NCBI GenBank assembly: GCA_025355105.1
Contig: JANYAE010000076.1
Location: 1-45,286 of the forward strand
Origin: Pseudomonadota bacterium
GTDB lineage: Bacteria > Pseudomonadota > Gammaproteobacteria > Steroidobacterales > Steroidobacteraceae
Length of the DNA stretch: 45,286 nucleotides
Reading direction: 5' to 3'
The translations under genes were made by a program, and so were the position numbers. The notes below the pieces were generated by a model, which worked only from the letters and a program-made list of their open reading frames with translations, searched no databases and had not been told where the DNA came from. How positions within the stretch are numbered: the stretch's first letter is position 1; every line of letters starts with the position of its first letter. Shown here piece by piece: positions 27,196 to 35,626 of this stretch.

Positions 27196-27992
27196 GCGAG
27201 CTCCTGCGCGATCCAGCGCGGCTGTTTGACGTGCGCGGCAAGGTCGCGATTGTGACGGGCGCGTCGGGCGCATTTGGCGCCCTCGCCTCCCGCGTCCTTG
27301 CGGCCGCCGGCGCGCGCCTCGTGCTCGCCGCCGGCAAGACCGCCGAGCTCGAGGCGACTGCAGCCACGTGCCGCGAGCTTGGTGCCGAGGTGACTACGGT
27401 GGCGCGTCGCCCCGGCACCGAGCAGGACTGCGAGGCCATCATGCAGGCGGCGCTCGACCGCTACGGCACTCTGGACATCCTCGTCGTCGGCTCCGGCCTC
27501 AACGACGTCTCGCCGATCGTTGACATGGCGCCCGAACGCTTCGAAAACGTGATGCATGGCAACGTCACGGGCGCCTGGCTCCTGTGCAGGGCCTTCGGCA
27601 AGCGGGTAATTCCTCAGGGCCGCGGTGGAAAGGTCGTGCTCGTCTCGTCGGCCCGCGGCAAGCTCGGTCACCCGGCAGGCTACACGGCCTACTGCGCGTC
27701 GAAGGCGGCAACCGACGGCCTGACGAAGGCGCTGGGCTGCGAATGGGGAAAGTACGGCATCACCGTCAACGCGATTGCGCCGACCGTCTTTCGCTCACCG
27801 CTCACGGCCTGGATGTTTGAGGACAACGACAGGGCCAAGACGACCCGCAATGGGATGCTGGCACGGATCCCGCTCGGCCGGCTCGGCGAGCCGGAGGATC
27901 TTGCGGGACCTTTGCTCTTCCTCGCATCGCGCGCATCCGACTTCTATACCGGACACATCCTCTATGCCGACGGCGGCTACACGGCGGGCTGA
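27192..27992 (+). CDS. SDR-family oxidoreductase
   Basis: A 266-residue classical short-chain dehydrogenase. The cofactor loop is VAIVTGASGAFGALASRVL and the catalytic residues lie in VLVSSARGKLG and YTAYCASKAATDG (Tyr-x3-Lys). The C terminus FYTGHILYADGGYTAG is typical. The start is GTG at 27192, overlapping the cupin stop; no ATG is near. It probably oxidises a hydroxyl group of the pathway intermediate with NAD(P). It lies 3 bp before the next gene. Confidence 0.9.
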   Translation: MSELLRDPARLFDVRGKVAIVTGASGAFGALASRVLAAAGARLVLAAGKTAELEATAATCRELGAEVTTVARRPGTEQDCEAIMQAALDRYGTLDILVVGSGLNDVSPIVDMAPERFENVMHGNVTGAWLLCRAFGKRVIPQGRGGKVVLVSSARGKLGHPAGYTAYCASKAATDGLTKALGCEWGKYGITVNAIAPTVFRSPLTAWMFEDNDRAKTTRNGMLARIPLGRLGEPEDLAGPLLFLASRASDFYTGHILYADGGYTAG

Positions 27993-27995
27993 ATC

Positions 27996-28907
27996 GTGAG
28001 GGCCGGCGGCCTGATTGCTGTCATCGGCGGCGGTCTGATGGGCCACGGCATCGCGCAGGTGTTCGCGCGCGCGGGCCACCCGGTCCGCGTCTACGACCCC
28101 TCCGAACGGGTGCTCGAGACGCTCAATGCGCGCATAGGCCGCAACCTCGCCGACCTCGGCCACGCCGTGGACGCGGCACAGCGCGTCACCGGACACGCGA
28201 CGATCGCAGCTGCGGTCACCGGTGCTGCGGCCGTATTCGAGGCGGGTCCGGAAAACCTTGAGCTCAAGCAGCAAATCTTCGCTGACATCGAGGCAGCGGC
28301 GCCCGAGGAGGCGATCCTCGCAAGCAACACGTCCGTAATCCCGATCACGCAGATCATGAGTGGCCTTCGGCTCCGCGGACGCGCGCTTGGGACGCACTGG
28401 TGGAATCCGCCCTACCTCGTGCCGCTCGTCGAGGTGATCAGGACATCCCACACAACGGCTGAGGCCGTCCAGGCCGTGACAAGCCTGCTGACGGCCGCCG
28501 GCAAGACAGCGGTCACCGTCGAGCGGGACGTGCCCGGCTTTGTCGGCAACCGGTTGCAGCACGCGCTATGGCGCGAGGCGATCTCGCTCGTCGAGCGCGG
28601 GATCTGTGATGCGAAGACCGTCGATACGGTCGTCAAGGCAAGCTTTGGCCGGCGGCTCGCGGTGCTCGGGCCACTCGAGAACGCCGATCTCGTCGGCACG
28701 GACCTCACGCTCGCGATCCACGAGACGGTGCTCCCGGACCTCGACCGCACGCCGGGCCCAAGCCCACTTCTCAAGCGCCTCGTCGCGGACGGTAAGCTCG
28801 GCATGAAGTCCGGCGAGGGATTCCAGCACTGGACCCCAGAGCAGCAGGCCGAGCTTCGACAGCGCGTGCTGACCTATCTGAAGACGCTCAACGACCAGGG
28901 CATCTGA
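27996..28907 (+). CDS. 3-hydroxyacyl-CoA-dehydrogenase-like protein (carnitine-dehydrogenase type)
   Basis: A 303-residue NAD-dependent dehydrogenase with a GTG start. The N terminus IAVIGGGLMGHGIAQVFARAG binds NAD. The catalytic region reads GTHWWNPPYLVPLVEVI: the histidine and glutamate of the 3-hydroxyacyl-CoA dehydrogenase pair are kept, but the NPPYLVPLVE form is closer to carnitine dehydrogenase and lambda-crystallin than to FadB. The C-terminal helical domain begins at VPGFVGNRLQHALWREAI. Placed before a BKACE, it likely makes the beta-keto acid that the BKACE cleaves, as carnitine dehydrogenase does for 3-dehydrocarnitine. The actual substrate is unknown. Confidence 0.88.
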   Translation: MRAGGLIAVIGGGLMGHGIAQVFARAGHPVRVYDPSERVLETLNARIGRNLADLGHAVDAAQRVTGHATIAAAVTGAAAVFEAGPENLELKQQIFADIEAAAPEEAILASNTSVIPITQIMSGLRLRGRALGTHWWNPPYLVPLVEVIRTSHTTAEAVQAVTSLLTAAGKTAVTVERDVPGFVGNRLQHALWREAISLVERGICDAKTVDTVVKASFGRRLAVLGPLENADLVGTDLTLAIHETVLPDLDRTPGPSPLLKRLVADGKLGMKSGEGFQHWTPEQQAELRQRVLTYLKTLNDQGI

Positions 28908-28924
28908 CGCAGGACGAGACCCCC

Positions 28925-29860
28925 ATGTCCCAGACGACCAACAAAGTCATCATCACCTGTGCCGTCACCGGTGCGATCCATACGCCGACGCTGTCGGCGG
29001 GACTTCCGTATAGGCCCGCGGACATTGCGCAGCAGGCGATCGACGCGGCCAAGGCCGGTGCCGCAATCCTGCACCTGCACGCCCGCAACCCGGCCGACGG
29101 CTCGCCGACCGGCAATCCCGACGTCTTCGCGCAGTTCCTGCCCCAGATCCATCAGGCAACCGACGCGGTCATCAATCTGACCACCGGAGGTAGCCCCGAG
29201 ATGACGGTCGAGCAGCGACTCGCGGCCGCGCTGCGCTTCCAGCCGGAGATGTGCTCGCTCAACATGGGCTCGATGAACTTCGCGTTCCACGGCATGACCG
29301 GGAAGATCACGGACTGGAAGTTCCCGTGGGAAAAGAAGTACATAGAGGACAGCGAGGCATTCATCTTCCGCAATACCTTCCGCGACGTCGCGCGGGTTTA
29401 CCAGCTGATGGCTGACTTCGGGACGCGCTACGAGCACGAGTGCTATGACATCGGCCATCTCTACAATCTCGCCTATTTCCTCGACAAGGGCCTCGCCAAG
29501 CCGCCGCTCTGGATCCAAAGCGTGTTCGGCATCCTCGGCGGCATCGGCGCCGACCCCGATAACGTGGTCTTCATGCGTCGCACCGCCGATCGCCTCTTCG
29601 GCAAGGACTACGTCTGGTCGGTGCTCGCCGCCGGCCGACACCAGATGCCGTTGATCACCCAAGCGGCGATGATGGGCGGCAATGTGCGCGTCGGGCTTGA
29701 GGACTCGCTCTACATCGGCCGCGGAAAGCTCGCTGCCAATAACGCCGAGCAGGTGACCAAGATCCGCCGCATCCTCACGGAACTGGGCTTCGAGATCGCC
29801 ACGCCGACCGAAGCCCGGCAAATACTTGGGCTCAAGGGACGGGAACACGTCAAAATCTGA
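28925..29860 (+). CDS. Beta-keto acid cleavage enzyme (BKACE, DUF849)
   Basis: A 311-residue zinc enzyme that cleaves a beta-keto acid with acetyl-CoA, giving acetoacetate and a new acyl-CoA or the reverse pairing. The (beta/alpha)8 barrel begins with KVIITCAVTGAIHTPT. The metal ligands are H50 and H52 in ILHLHARNP, plus E259 in RVGLEDSLY, matching H46, H48 and E230 of the characterised 3-keto-5-aminohexanoate cleavage enzyme. The conserved NLTTGGSPEMT loop is present. BKACE substrate classes differ by a few pocket residues that I cannot classify by eye. Genes directly before it make a plausible beta-keto product. Confidence 0.93.
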   Translation: MSQTTNKVIITCAVTGAIHTPTLSAGLPYRPADIAQQAIDAAKAGAAILHLHARNPADGSPTGNPDVFAQFLPQIHQATDAVINLTTGGSPEMTVEQRLAAALRFQPEMCSLNMGSMNFAFHGMTGKITDWKFPWEKKYIEDSEAFIFRNTFRDVARVYQLMADFGTRYEHECYDIGHLYNLAYFLDKGLAKPPLWIQSVFGILGGIGADPDNVVFMRRTADRLFGKDYVWSVLAAGRHQMPLITQAAMMGGNVRVGLEDSLYIGRGKLAANNAEQVTKIRRILTELGFEIATPTEARQILGLKGREHVKI

Positions 29861-29911
29861 TCGTGCTAAGATTTCCAAGGTGGCCGATAACGGCTGCGGA
29901 CATAAGAATCA

Positions 29912-30709
29912 ATGCCGAAGAAGTCTGCCGGCCGGTCCATTTTGCCGCCGGACCAGTCGCCCAAGCACAGCATCCAGGTCATCAGCCGGGCCATCAACGT
30001 CCTGCGGGCCCTCGAAGGTGAGCCCGAGGGCCTGAGCCTCGGTCAGATCGCGCAGCGCGTCGGGCTCGCACGGTCCACGGTGCAACGCATTGTGGATGCG
30101 CTCCGGGCCGAGCAGTTCGTGATGGCCGCATCGCCGACCGCCGGCGTGCGTCTCGGGCCGGCGCTGATACGGCTGGCCGCCTCCGCGAGCGTCGAGTTCG
30201 ACCACATCACGCGGCCGATCATGGCCGAGCTCTCTCAGACCGTCGGCGAGACGGTCGACCTCTCGGTGCTGAAGGGCCACTCCGCGGTCTTCACCGACCA
30301 GATCCAGGGACCGCATCGCCTCAGAGCCGTGTCGGCGATCGGCGAAACCTTTCCGCTGCATTGCACTGCCAACGGCAAGGCCCTTCTCAGCGTGCTGCCC
30401 GAGGGCAAGCTGCAACGGCTGTTGCGCATGCCACTGCCAAAGATGACGCCGAACACGATCACGAAGTTGGCCGAGCTCCTCAGCGAAATCGAGGCATGCA
30501 GGCGGACGGGAATTGCGATCGACGACGAGGAGCACACCGAGGGCATATCGGCCGTCGGTACGGGCTTCGTGGACCCGATCGGCCGTGCCGTTGCACTATC
30601 GATTCCGGTCCCGACCACGCGCTTTAAGCGGAAACGCGGCGAGCTCGCCACACACTTGCTGGCCGCCCGGAAGCGTATCCTCGACACGCTTGGGACGCCG
30701 TCCGGCTGA
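29912..30709 (+). CDS. IclR-family transcriptional regulator
   Basis: A 265-residue regulator. The N-terminal winged helix reads SRAINVLRALEGEPEGLSLG then VGLARSTVQRIVDALRAEQFV. The C-terminal effector domain contains LHCTANGKALLS and GIAIDDEEHTEGISAVG, both standard for IclR proteins, which bind small organic acids. It is encoded on the same strand 51 bp after the BKACE and probably controls the operon. The dyad at 25894-25916 is a candidate site. It is convergent with the dehydrogenase at 30726 with only 16 bp between stops. Confidence 0.92.
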   Translation: MPKKSAGRSILPPDQSPKHSIQVISRAINVLRALEGEPEGLSLGQIAQRVGLARSTVQRIVDALRAEQFVMAASPTAGVRLGPALIRLAASASVEFDHITRPIMAELSQTVGETVDLSVLKGHSAVFTDQIQGPHRLRAVSAIGETFPLHCTANGKALLSVLPEGKLQRLLRMPLPKMTPNTITKLAELLSEIEACRRTGIAIDDEEHTEGISAVGTGFVDPIGRAVALSIPVPTTRFKRKRGELATHLLAARKRILDTLGTPSG

Positions 30710-30725
30710 GGCCCGAAGCGCGCGA

Positions 30726-31682
30726 CTAGGTGGGCAATTCGACCCGGTTGAGCATGCCGGCGAGATCCCCCGCGCTATACGCGCGGTAGTTGCGCACCAG
30801 TACCGGCAGGACCTGCTCGGCGTAGATATCGCTCATGCCGCCGATATGGGGCGTGACGATGACATTGTCTAGCTTCCACAGCGGGCTGGTGGCCGGCAGC
30901 GGTTCAGTGGCGAACACGTCGAGTCCAGCGCCTGCGATGCGGCGCGCCCGCAGAACCTCAATCAGAGCGGCCTCGTCTACCACGTTGCCGCGCGCGACGT
31001 TAATCAGGTACGCGTCATCCTTCATCGCTGCGAGCACGGCGGCATCGATCAAGTGATGCGTCGTCGGTGAATACGGAACGACGAGCACAAGGAAATCCGC
31101 CCGCCGAGCGACCTCGCGGAGCTGGCTGTGGGGGTGGAGCTCGTCAAAGCCCTCGACGCTCGTGCGAGCGGTGATGCCGACGATGCGCAGGCCGAACGGC
31201 CTGCACCGCGCTGCGAGCGCCTCGCCGATTGCGCCGACGCCGACGATGACTACCGTCTTGCCAACGAGGAGCGGCTGCCCCCACCGCTCCCAAGTTGCCT
31301 CGCGCTGGTTGGCCAGCATGCGCGGGAAATCACGGGACAGCGCCATCATCAGCAGCAGCGCCAGCTCCGCCATCTGCGGTCCGTGTATGCCGCGGGCGCT
31401 GGTCACGACGACCGACCGCGGAAGCCGGAGCCCGAGCAGCGGATCCGTACCGGTGGTCAGCGCCTGAACCCACTCGAGCCGAGGCATCGATTCAACGAGC
31501 TGCGCGGACACATGCTGCGCCTTTGCCACCAGCACGGACGCCTCGGGCGCACGAGCCAGTGCCTCGGCGCGGTCGGATGTCACGATCACGGGCAGCCCGG
31601 GGAACGCCTGCCGCAGCCCTGCCGCATAGATGCGCGCGTCGCCAGGCGAGTCCGGCTCGTAGATCAGGGTGGCGGCTGACAT
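30726..31682 (-). CDS. D-2-hydroxyacid dehydrogenase
   Basis: A 318-residue NAD(P)-dependent dehydrogenase of the D-isomer-specific family, interconverting 2-oxo and D-2-hydroxy acids. The nucleotide-binding loop is VVIVGVGAIGEALAARC, the catalytic Arg lies in LINVARGNVVDEAAL, and the Glu/His pair lies in FATEPLP and VTPHIGGMS. The length is typical. It is the last gene of the minus-strand transporter operon, 6 bp after the M24-like gene, and may process a 2-oxo or D-hydroxy acid released from the imported compound. Confidence 0.9.
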   Translation of the reverse strand: MSAATLIYEPDSPGDARIYAAGLRQAFPGLPVIVTSDRAEALARAPEASVLVAKAQHVSAQLVESMPRLEWVQALTTGTDPLLGLRLPRSVVVTSARGIHGPQMAELALLLMMALSRDFPRMLANQREATWERWGQPLLVGKTVVIVGVGAIGEALAARCRPFGLRIVGITARTSVEGFDELHPHSQLREVARRADFLVLVVPYSPTTHHLIDAAVLAAMKDDAYLINVARGNVVDEAALIEVLRARRIAGAGLDVFATEPLPATSPLWKLDNVIVTPHIGGMSDIYAEQVLPVLVRNYRAYSAGDLAGMLNRVELPT

Positions 31683-31688
31683 GGCTTA

Positions 31689-32876
31689 TCAAAGCTCGAT
31701 GATGTGCTGCGGCGTACGGTGCAGGCACTGCCCGGGCCCGTCCGCTCCTATCAGGTAATTGTCACAGATGACGGCAAACATTCGGTCGTTGACGTAGCCT
31801 GGATGAACGACGACGTGCATGTCCGATGCCAGCGGCATGGTCTCGTCGTGCCGGATCAGCGGCCGCTCCACCATGTCGTACCCCATTCCATGGGCGTTGA
31901 GCCGGCTCTCCTCCGGAAGCCTGCGTCCACGCATCTGGTCGTTGAACGCGACGAAAATGTCGCGCGGATGTGCTCCCGGCTTTAGCATCCGCAGCATGAA
32001 CCTCTGCGCCTCTTTCACCGCCTCGAGACCGTCGACGAGCTCCTGCGGCGCCTTGCCAAGCACGAAGGTACGCGCGATCTCGGTGTAGAAGCCGCCCGGT
32101 CCGTTGACCTCCACCAGCAGGCTGAAGTGCTCGCCCGCTCTGAGCTCACGCCCCTTCTGGTGGCGCGGCCGGAACACTGCAGGTTGACCGAGCGGCGCGG
32201 ACGAGCCGAGGAAGATGCCTTGTTCGCTGCCGAGACCCTGCGCAACGTACTGCGCATAGGCAGCGATCTCGAAGTCGCGTTGACCGGGTGTCACCCATCG
32301 CGCGACCGCGTCGATCACCGTGTCTTGTAGCGCAGCGGTCTCGCGGATCCGGGACTGTTCCTCCGCACTCTTGATTGCCTTGATTCGGTCCACGAGGTCG
32401 GTCGCGTCGCTGAACTCGACCGCGGGCAGGCTTTTGTGCAGGTGATCGGCGAAGTCATACTGCATCTGCGACGTCGCGACGAGACCGATATTCCGGAAGC
32501 CGGCCGCCGCCAGTTCCTCGGCGACCAGCGCCGCGTCATAGTGCTTCGTGTAGTGGATCGAGGAGTAGCTTGGCGTGAAGCGAAGCGTTCCGACCCCGCG
32601 GTGCTCGGGCTCATCGCCTTTGAGGTTGCGCCGGCCGTGCATCGGGCCCTGCGCGACCAACGTCATCAGTCCTTCGCGCGGAAAGACCGCTGTCGCCGGG
32701 TACCCGTTAGTCGCGGGCTCGTCCGTGAACCATTTGAGGTAGCCGCCAAGCCAGTCCTGCGTGGCTTGGACGACGAGCGCGTCGAGGCCACGCATGGCCA
32801 TCGCGGCGCGCACGGCCCCCCAGCGCCGTTCGAGCTCCGCGGTCGATATCGAATGCAGCAGTCGCTCACTCGGCAT
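31689..32876 (-). CDS. M24-fold hydrolase (creatinase/Xaa-Pro-peptidase-like), altered metal site
   Basis: A 395-residue pita-bread protein: an N-terminal domain (VQATQDWLGGYLKWFTDEP), then the catalytic-fold domain from about residue 170. True M24 metallopeptidases have Asp-Asp-His-Glu-Glu ligands. Here the first position reads LLVEVNGPGGFYTEIARTF and the last CDNYLIGADG, so at least the first Asp pair is replaced, while the HGMGYDMVERP histidine is kept. This resembles metal-independent creatinase-like hydrolases. I start at 32876 because GGGAGGGG precedes that ATG; the frame stays open upstream to 33044. It lies between the ABC importer and the D-2-hydroxyacid dehydrogenase and may hydrolyse the imported compound. 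Confidence 0.82.
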   Translation of the reverse strand: MPSERLLHSISTAELERRWGAVRAAMAMRGLDALVVQATQDWLGGYLKWFTDEPATNGYPATAVFPREGLMTLVAQGPMHGRRNLKGDEPEHRGVGTLRFTPSYSSIHYTKHYDAALVAEELAAAGFRNIGLVATSQMQYDFADHLHKSLPAVEFSDATDLVDRIKAIKSAEEQSRIRETAALQDTVIDAVARWVTPGQRDFEIAAYAQYVAQGLGSEQGIFLGSSAPLGQPAVFRPRHQKGRELRAGEHFSLLVEVNGPGGFYTEIARTFVLGKAPQELVDGLEAVKEAQRFMLRMLKPGAHPRDIFVAFNDQMRGRRLPEESRLNAHGMGYDMVERPLIRHDETMPLASDMHVVVHPGYVNDRMFAVICDNYLIGADGPGQCLHRTPQHIIEL

Positions 32877-33068
32877 GGGGCCCCTCCCGACAGACGCGAC
32901 CTCTGCGGCCGCAGGCCTCTCGGCGAGGCGCTGCAGAATTATCGCATGATACGAATGCACTTTCAGTCGACCTGCAGAGGTGGCGTCGCGAGCGGCCGCG
33001 CCGCAGTCGGGCCAACCGTCGACTGGACGTCCGGCATCGGGCACTTGCGCGGACAGCCATCGGCGTGA

Positions 33069-34646
33069 TCAGTCAGCCATACCGATATAGAGGTGGCGCA
33101 GCCGGGCGTCGCCGCGGATAGCATGGGCGTCGCCTTCGAGCGCTACCGTGCCGTGTTCAAGTACGTAGGCGCGATCAGCAATTTCGAGCGCTCGGTCAAC
33201 GTCCTGCTCGACGATCAGCATCGTCAGACCGGCCCGCCGCAGCCCCGCGAGCGCCTCGTAGAGGCGGTCAATCACAATCGGCGCCAGGCCGAGGCTGATC
33301 TCGTCAAAGATCACCAGCCGCGGCCGCGCCATCAGGGCCCGGCTAATCGCCAGCATCTGCTGCTGGCCGCCCGACAGCGAGGTGCCTGGAGCGGCTCGCC
33401 GTTCCGCCAACACGGGGAACAGCGCATAGATGGCTTCCAGTCGCATGGAACTTGCGGCCGGCGCCGCGCGGCGCGCTGCAATCAGCAGGTTCTGCTCCAC
33501 GGACAGGTCGGCAAAGATCCGTCGCCCCTCCATGCAGTGGGCGATGCCGAGCGCGGCGATTTGATCCGCACGCAGGCCAGTGATCCGCGTGCCTGCGAGT
33601 TCGATTATGCCGGATCGCGATGCCAGTGACCCGCTGATAACGTCCGCGAGCGAGGTCTTGCCGGCGCCGTTGGCTCCGAGCACGGCTACCACCTCGCCAG
33701 GCGCCACGCTCAGGCTGATCTCCCGGAGCGCCGGGACCTGGCCATAGGACGCGCTGACCCGATCGAGCCGCAGGAGCGGCAACCCTTCGCCAACGCGATC
33801 GCCTGCCCCGCCGACGAGGCATGCGAGTGCCGCGCCGGCAACGACCGGCGGGTTGTCTGGCGGGGACTCCGGCGCGGCACCGGCCGCAGGCGCGGGGTAA
33901 GATCCCGTCGCGGGCCGGTGCGCGGTCCCGAGATACACGGCCGCCACCTCATCGCTCGCGAGGATCTCCGCCGGCCGGCCGTCCGCCAGCTTCCGACCAA
34001 GGTTGAGCACGACGAGCCGCGTACAGCATTCACGGACGATGCGCAGCACGTGCTCGACGATCAGGATGGTGGTCTTGCGCAAGGCGATCGCGCGAATGAG
34101 ATCGACGAGTTCAGTAACCTCCCCATCGACGAGGCCAGCACCCACCTCGTCGAGAAGCAGCAACTGCGGCTCAAGCGCCAGCGCCCGGGCCACCTCCAGT
34201 CGCTTGCGACGCAGGAGCGGCAGCCGACGCGCGGGCCAGTTGCGCGACTCGCCGAGCCCGCATCCCTCGAGGATCTCGCCGCGCCGCGCCCGCGCCGCAA
34301 CTCGGTGCAGGCGTAGGCGGCTCGCGGTCTGTGCGACCTCCAGGTTTTCATCGACCGTCATGTCCAGAAACGGCCGCGGAATCTGGTACGTCCTGCCGAT
34401 GCCGAGCCGGGCGCGCTCCGGGGCGGGCAACTCGGTGATGTCCTGACCCGCCAGCGCGATCGTCCCTCCCGTGGGCTGCAGCGCCCCGCCGAGCAGACCG
34501 ATCAGCGTTGACTTGCCGGCGCCATTGGGGCCGATCACGCCCGTGACCGAGCCCTCCGAGACTGCGAACGTGAGGTCCTCGACGGCAACCAGGCCGCCAA
34601 AGCGCTTGCCAAGGCCCCGGACCTCGAGGAGCGGGCCGCCGGTCAC
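33069..34646 (-). CDS. Fused ABC ATPase: LivG-like and LivF-like domains in one chain
   Basis: A 525-residue protein holding both ATPases of a branched-chain-amino-acid-type importer, normally two separate proteins. Domain 1 (about residues 5-240) has GPNGAGKSTLIG and LLLLDEVGAGL, but its signature reads RRLPLLRRKRLEVARAL instead of the LSYGQQRRLEIARAL of LivG. Domain 2 (about 285-525) has GANGAGKTSLAD, a perfect TSLSGGQQQMLAISRAL and LVIFDEISLGLAP. A proline-alanine-rich linker joins them. GTG at 34646 overlaps the LivM stop by 4 bp and is my preferred start; an ATG at 34682 would add 12 residues and a 40-bp overlap. Confidence 0.88.
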   Translation of the reverse strand: MTGGPLLEVRGLGKRFGGLVAVEDLTFAVSEGSVTGVIGPNGAGKSTLIGLLGGALQPTGGTIALAGQDITELPAPERARLGIGRTYQIPRPFLDMTVDENLEVAQTASRLRLHRVAARARRGEILEGCGLGESRNWPARRLPLLRRKRLEVARALALEPQLLLLDEVGAGLVDGEVTELVDLIRAIALRKTTILIVEHVLRIVRECCTRLVVLNLGRKLADGRPAEILASDEVAAVYLGTAHRPATGSYPAPAAGAAPESPPDNPPVVAGAALACLVGGAGDRVGEGLPLLRLDRVSASYGQVPALREISLSVAPGEVVAVLGANGAGKTSLADVISGSLASRSGIIELAGTRITGLRADQIAALGIAHCMEGRRIFADLSVEQNLLIAARRAAPAASSMRLEAIYALFPVLAERRAAPGTSLSGGQQQMLAISRALMARPRLVIFDEISLGLAPIVIDRLYEALAGLRRAGLTMLIVEQDVDRALEIADRAYVLEHGTVALEGDAHAIRGDARLRHLYIGMAD

Positions 34647-35620
34647 GAAGCGACCCCCCGCATCAGCCGGCGCCGTGCCCATATGTCCGCGCCGAGGCCG
34701 ACGAGCCCGCGCGGCGCGAAGCGCATCATCACGATGAGCAGCACGCCCGTCAGCGCAAGGTGCGCCTCGGGATAGTCGGCCAGGAGCTCTGCCGAAATTA
34801 CGACGACCGCGGCGCCGACCACGGGACCTGCGCGCTGCCCGAGGCCGCCAATGATCACCATCGACAACGCGTCAATCGACCAGCGCAGACCAAACATGCC
34901 GTAGGGCTCGATTGCGCCGAGCTTCAACGCCTGTACGCCGCCGGCGGCGGCCATCAGCGCGCTCGCCGCCGCAAAGACAGCGAGCTTCACCCGATAGGAA
35001 CGCACCCCGAGCTGGGCGGCAACGTCCTCATCGTCGCGAACCGCCCTCAGCAACACCGAGAGCCGGCTCCCGTCGGCTAGCAGGAGTACGAGCCAAGTTG
35101 CGGCGAGCAGGCCCGTTGCGATCCAGAGCAACTCCGACTGCACTGGTGGCTCGCGGTCCAGGAAGAGCCCGGAGGCGCCGCCAAAGCGTTCCGCGTTGAT
35201 CATCACGAGGCGCAGCGCCTCGGCGAGGGCGAGCGTACCCACGGTGAAATAGAGGCCGCGTAGGCGCATCAGGCCGGGCGCCGCGGTCGCAGCGAGCACC
35301 GCGCCCGCCACAGCGGCCACCACCAGCACTAGACCTAGAGGTAGCGCCGAATGGTTGAGGAGCCCGATGAGCACGTAGCCGCCGAGCCCAACCGCGGAGG
35401 AGGTGCCGAGCGAGACGAGACCGGTGTATCCCGCCATCAGGTTCCAGGCCTCGGCCAGGACGAGACCGACGAGGAAACGGAACAGGATTTGCGTCTCGTA
35501 GTCGCCGAAGTACAGCGGAGCCGCGGCACAGGCGGCGAGTGCGACCACGAGGCCGCCGGCGGTGAGCAGCAGCCCGCGACGCGTGGTCGCGCGGCCGTGC
35601 TCGGTGAATGTGGCGGCCAT
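34643..35620 (-). CDS. livM: Branched-chain amino-acid-type ABC permease, LivM family
   Basis: A 325-residue inner-membrane permease with about 9-10 helices. Family motifs are EAWNLMAGYTGLVSLG near residue 60 and the EAA-type cytoplasmic loop LLRAVRDDEDVAAQLGVRSYRVKLAVFAAAS, followed by SMVIIGGLGQRAGPVVGA. It pairs with LivH at 35627 to form the transmembrane channel for amino acids or other small acids. It starts 6 bp after LivH and its stop overlaps the fused ATPase start. Confidence 0.92.
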   Translation of the reverse strand: MAATFTEHGRATTRRGLLLTAGGLVVALAACAAAPLYFGDYETQILFRFLVGLVLAEAWNLMAGYTGLVSLGTSSAVGLGGYVLIGLLNHSALPLGLVLVVAAVAGAVLAATAAPGLMRLRGLYFTVGTLALAEALRLVMINAERFGGASGLFLDREPPVQSELLWIATGLLAATWLVLLLADGSRLSVLLRAVRDDEDVAAQLGVRSYRVKLAVFAAASALMAAAGGVQALKLGAIEPYGMFGLRWSIDALSMVIIGGLGQRAGPVVGAAVVVISAELLADYPEAHLALTGVLLIVMMRFAPRGLVGLGADIWARRRLMRGVAS

Positions 35621-35626
35621 CGGCCG

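Noticed and set aside
30710..30725. Shared terminator between the convergent IclR and D-2-hydroxyacid dehydrogenase genes
   Set aside because: Only 16 bp separate the stops and no stem-loop could be drawn.
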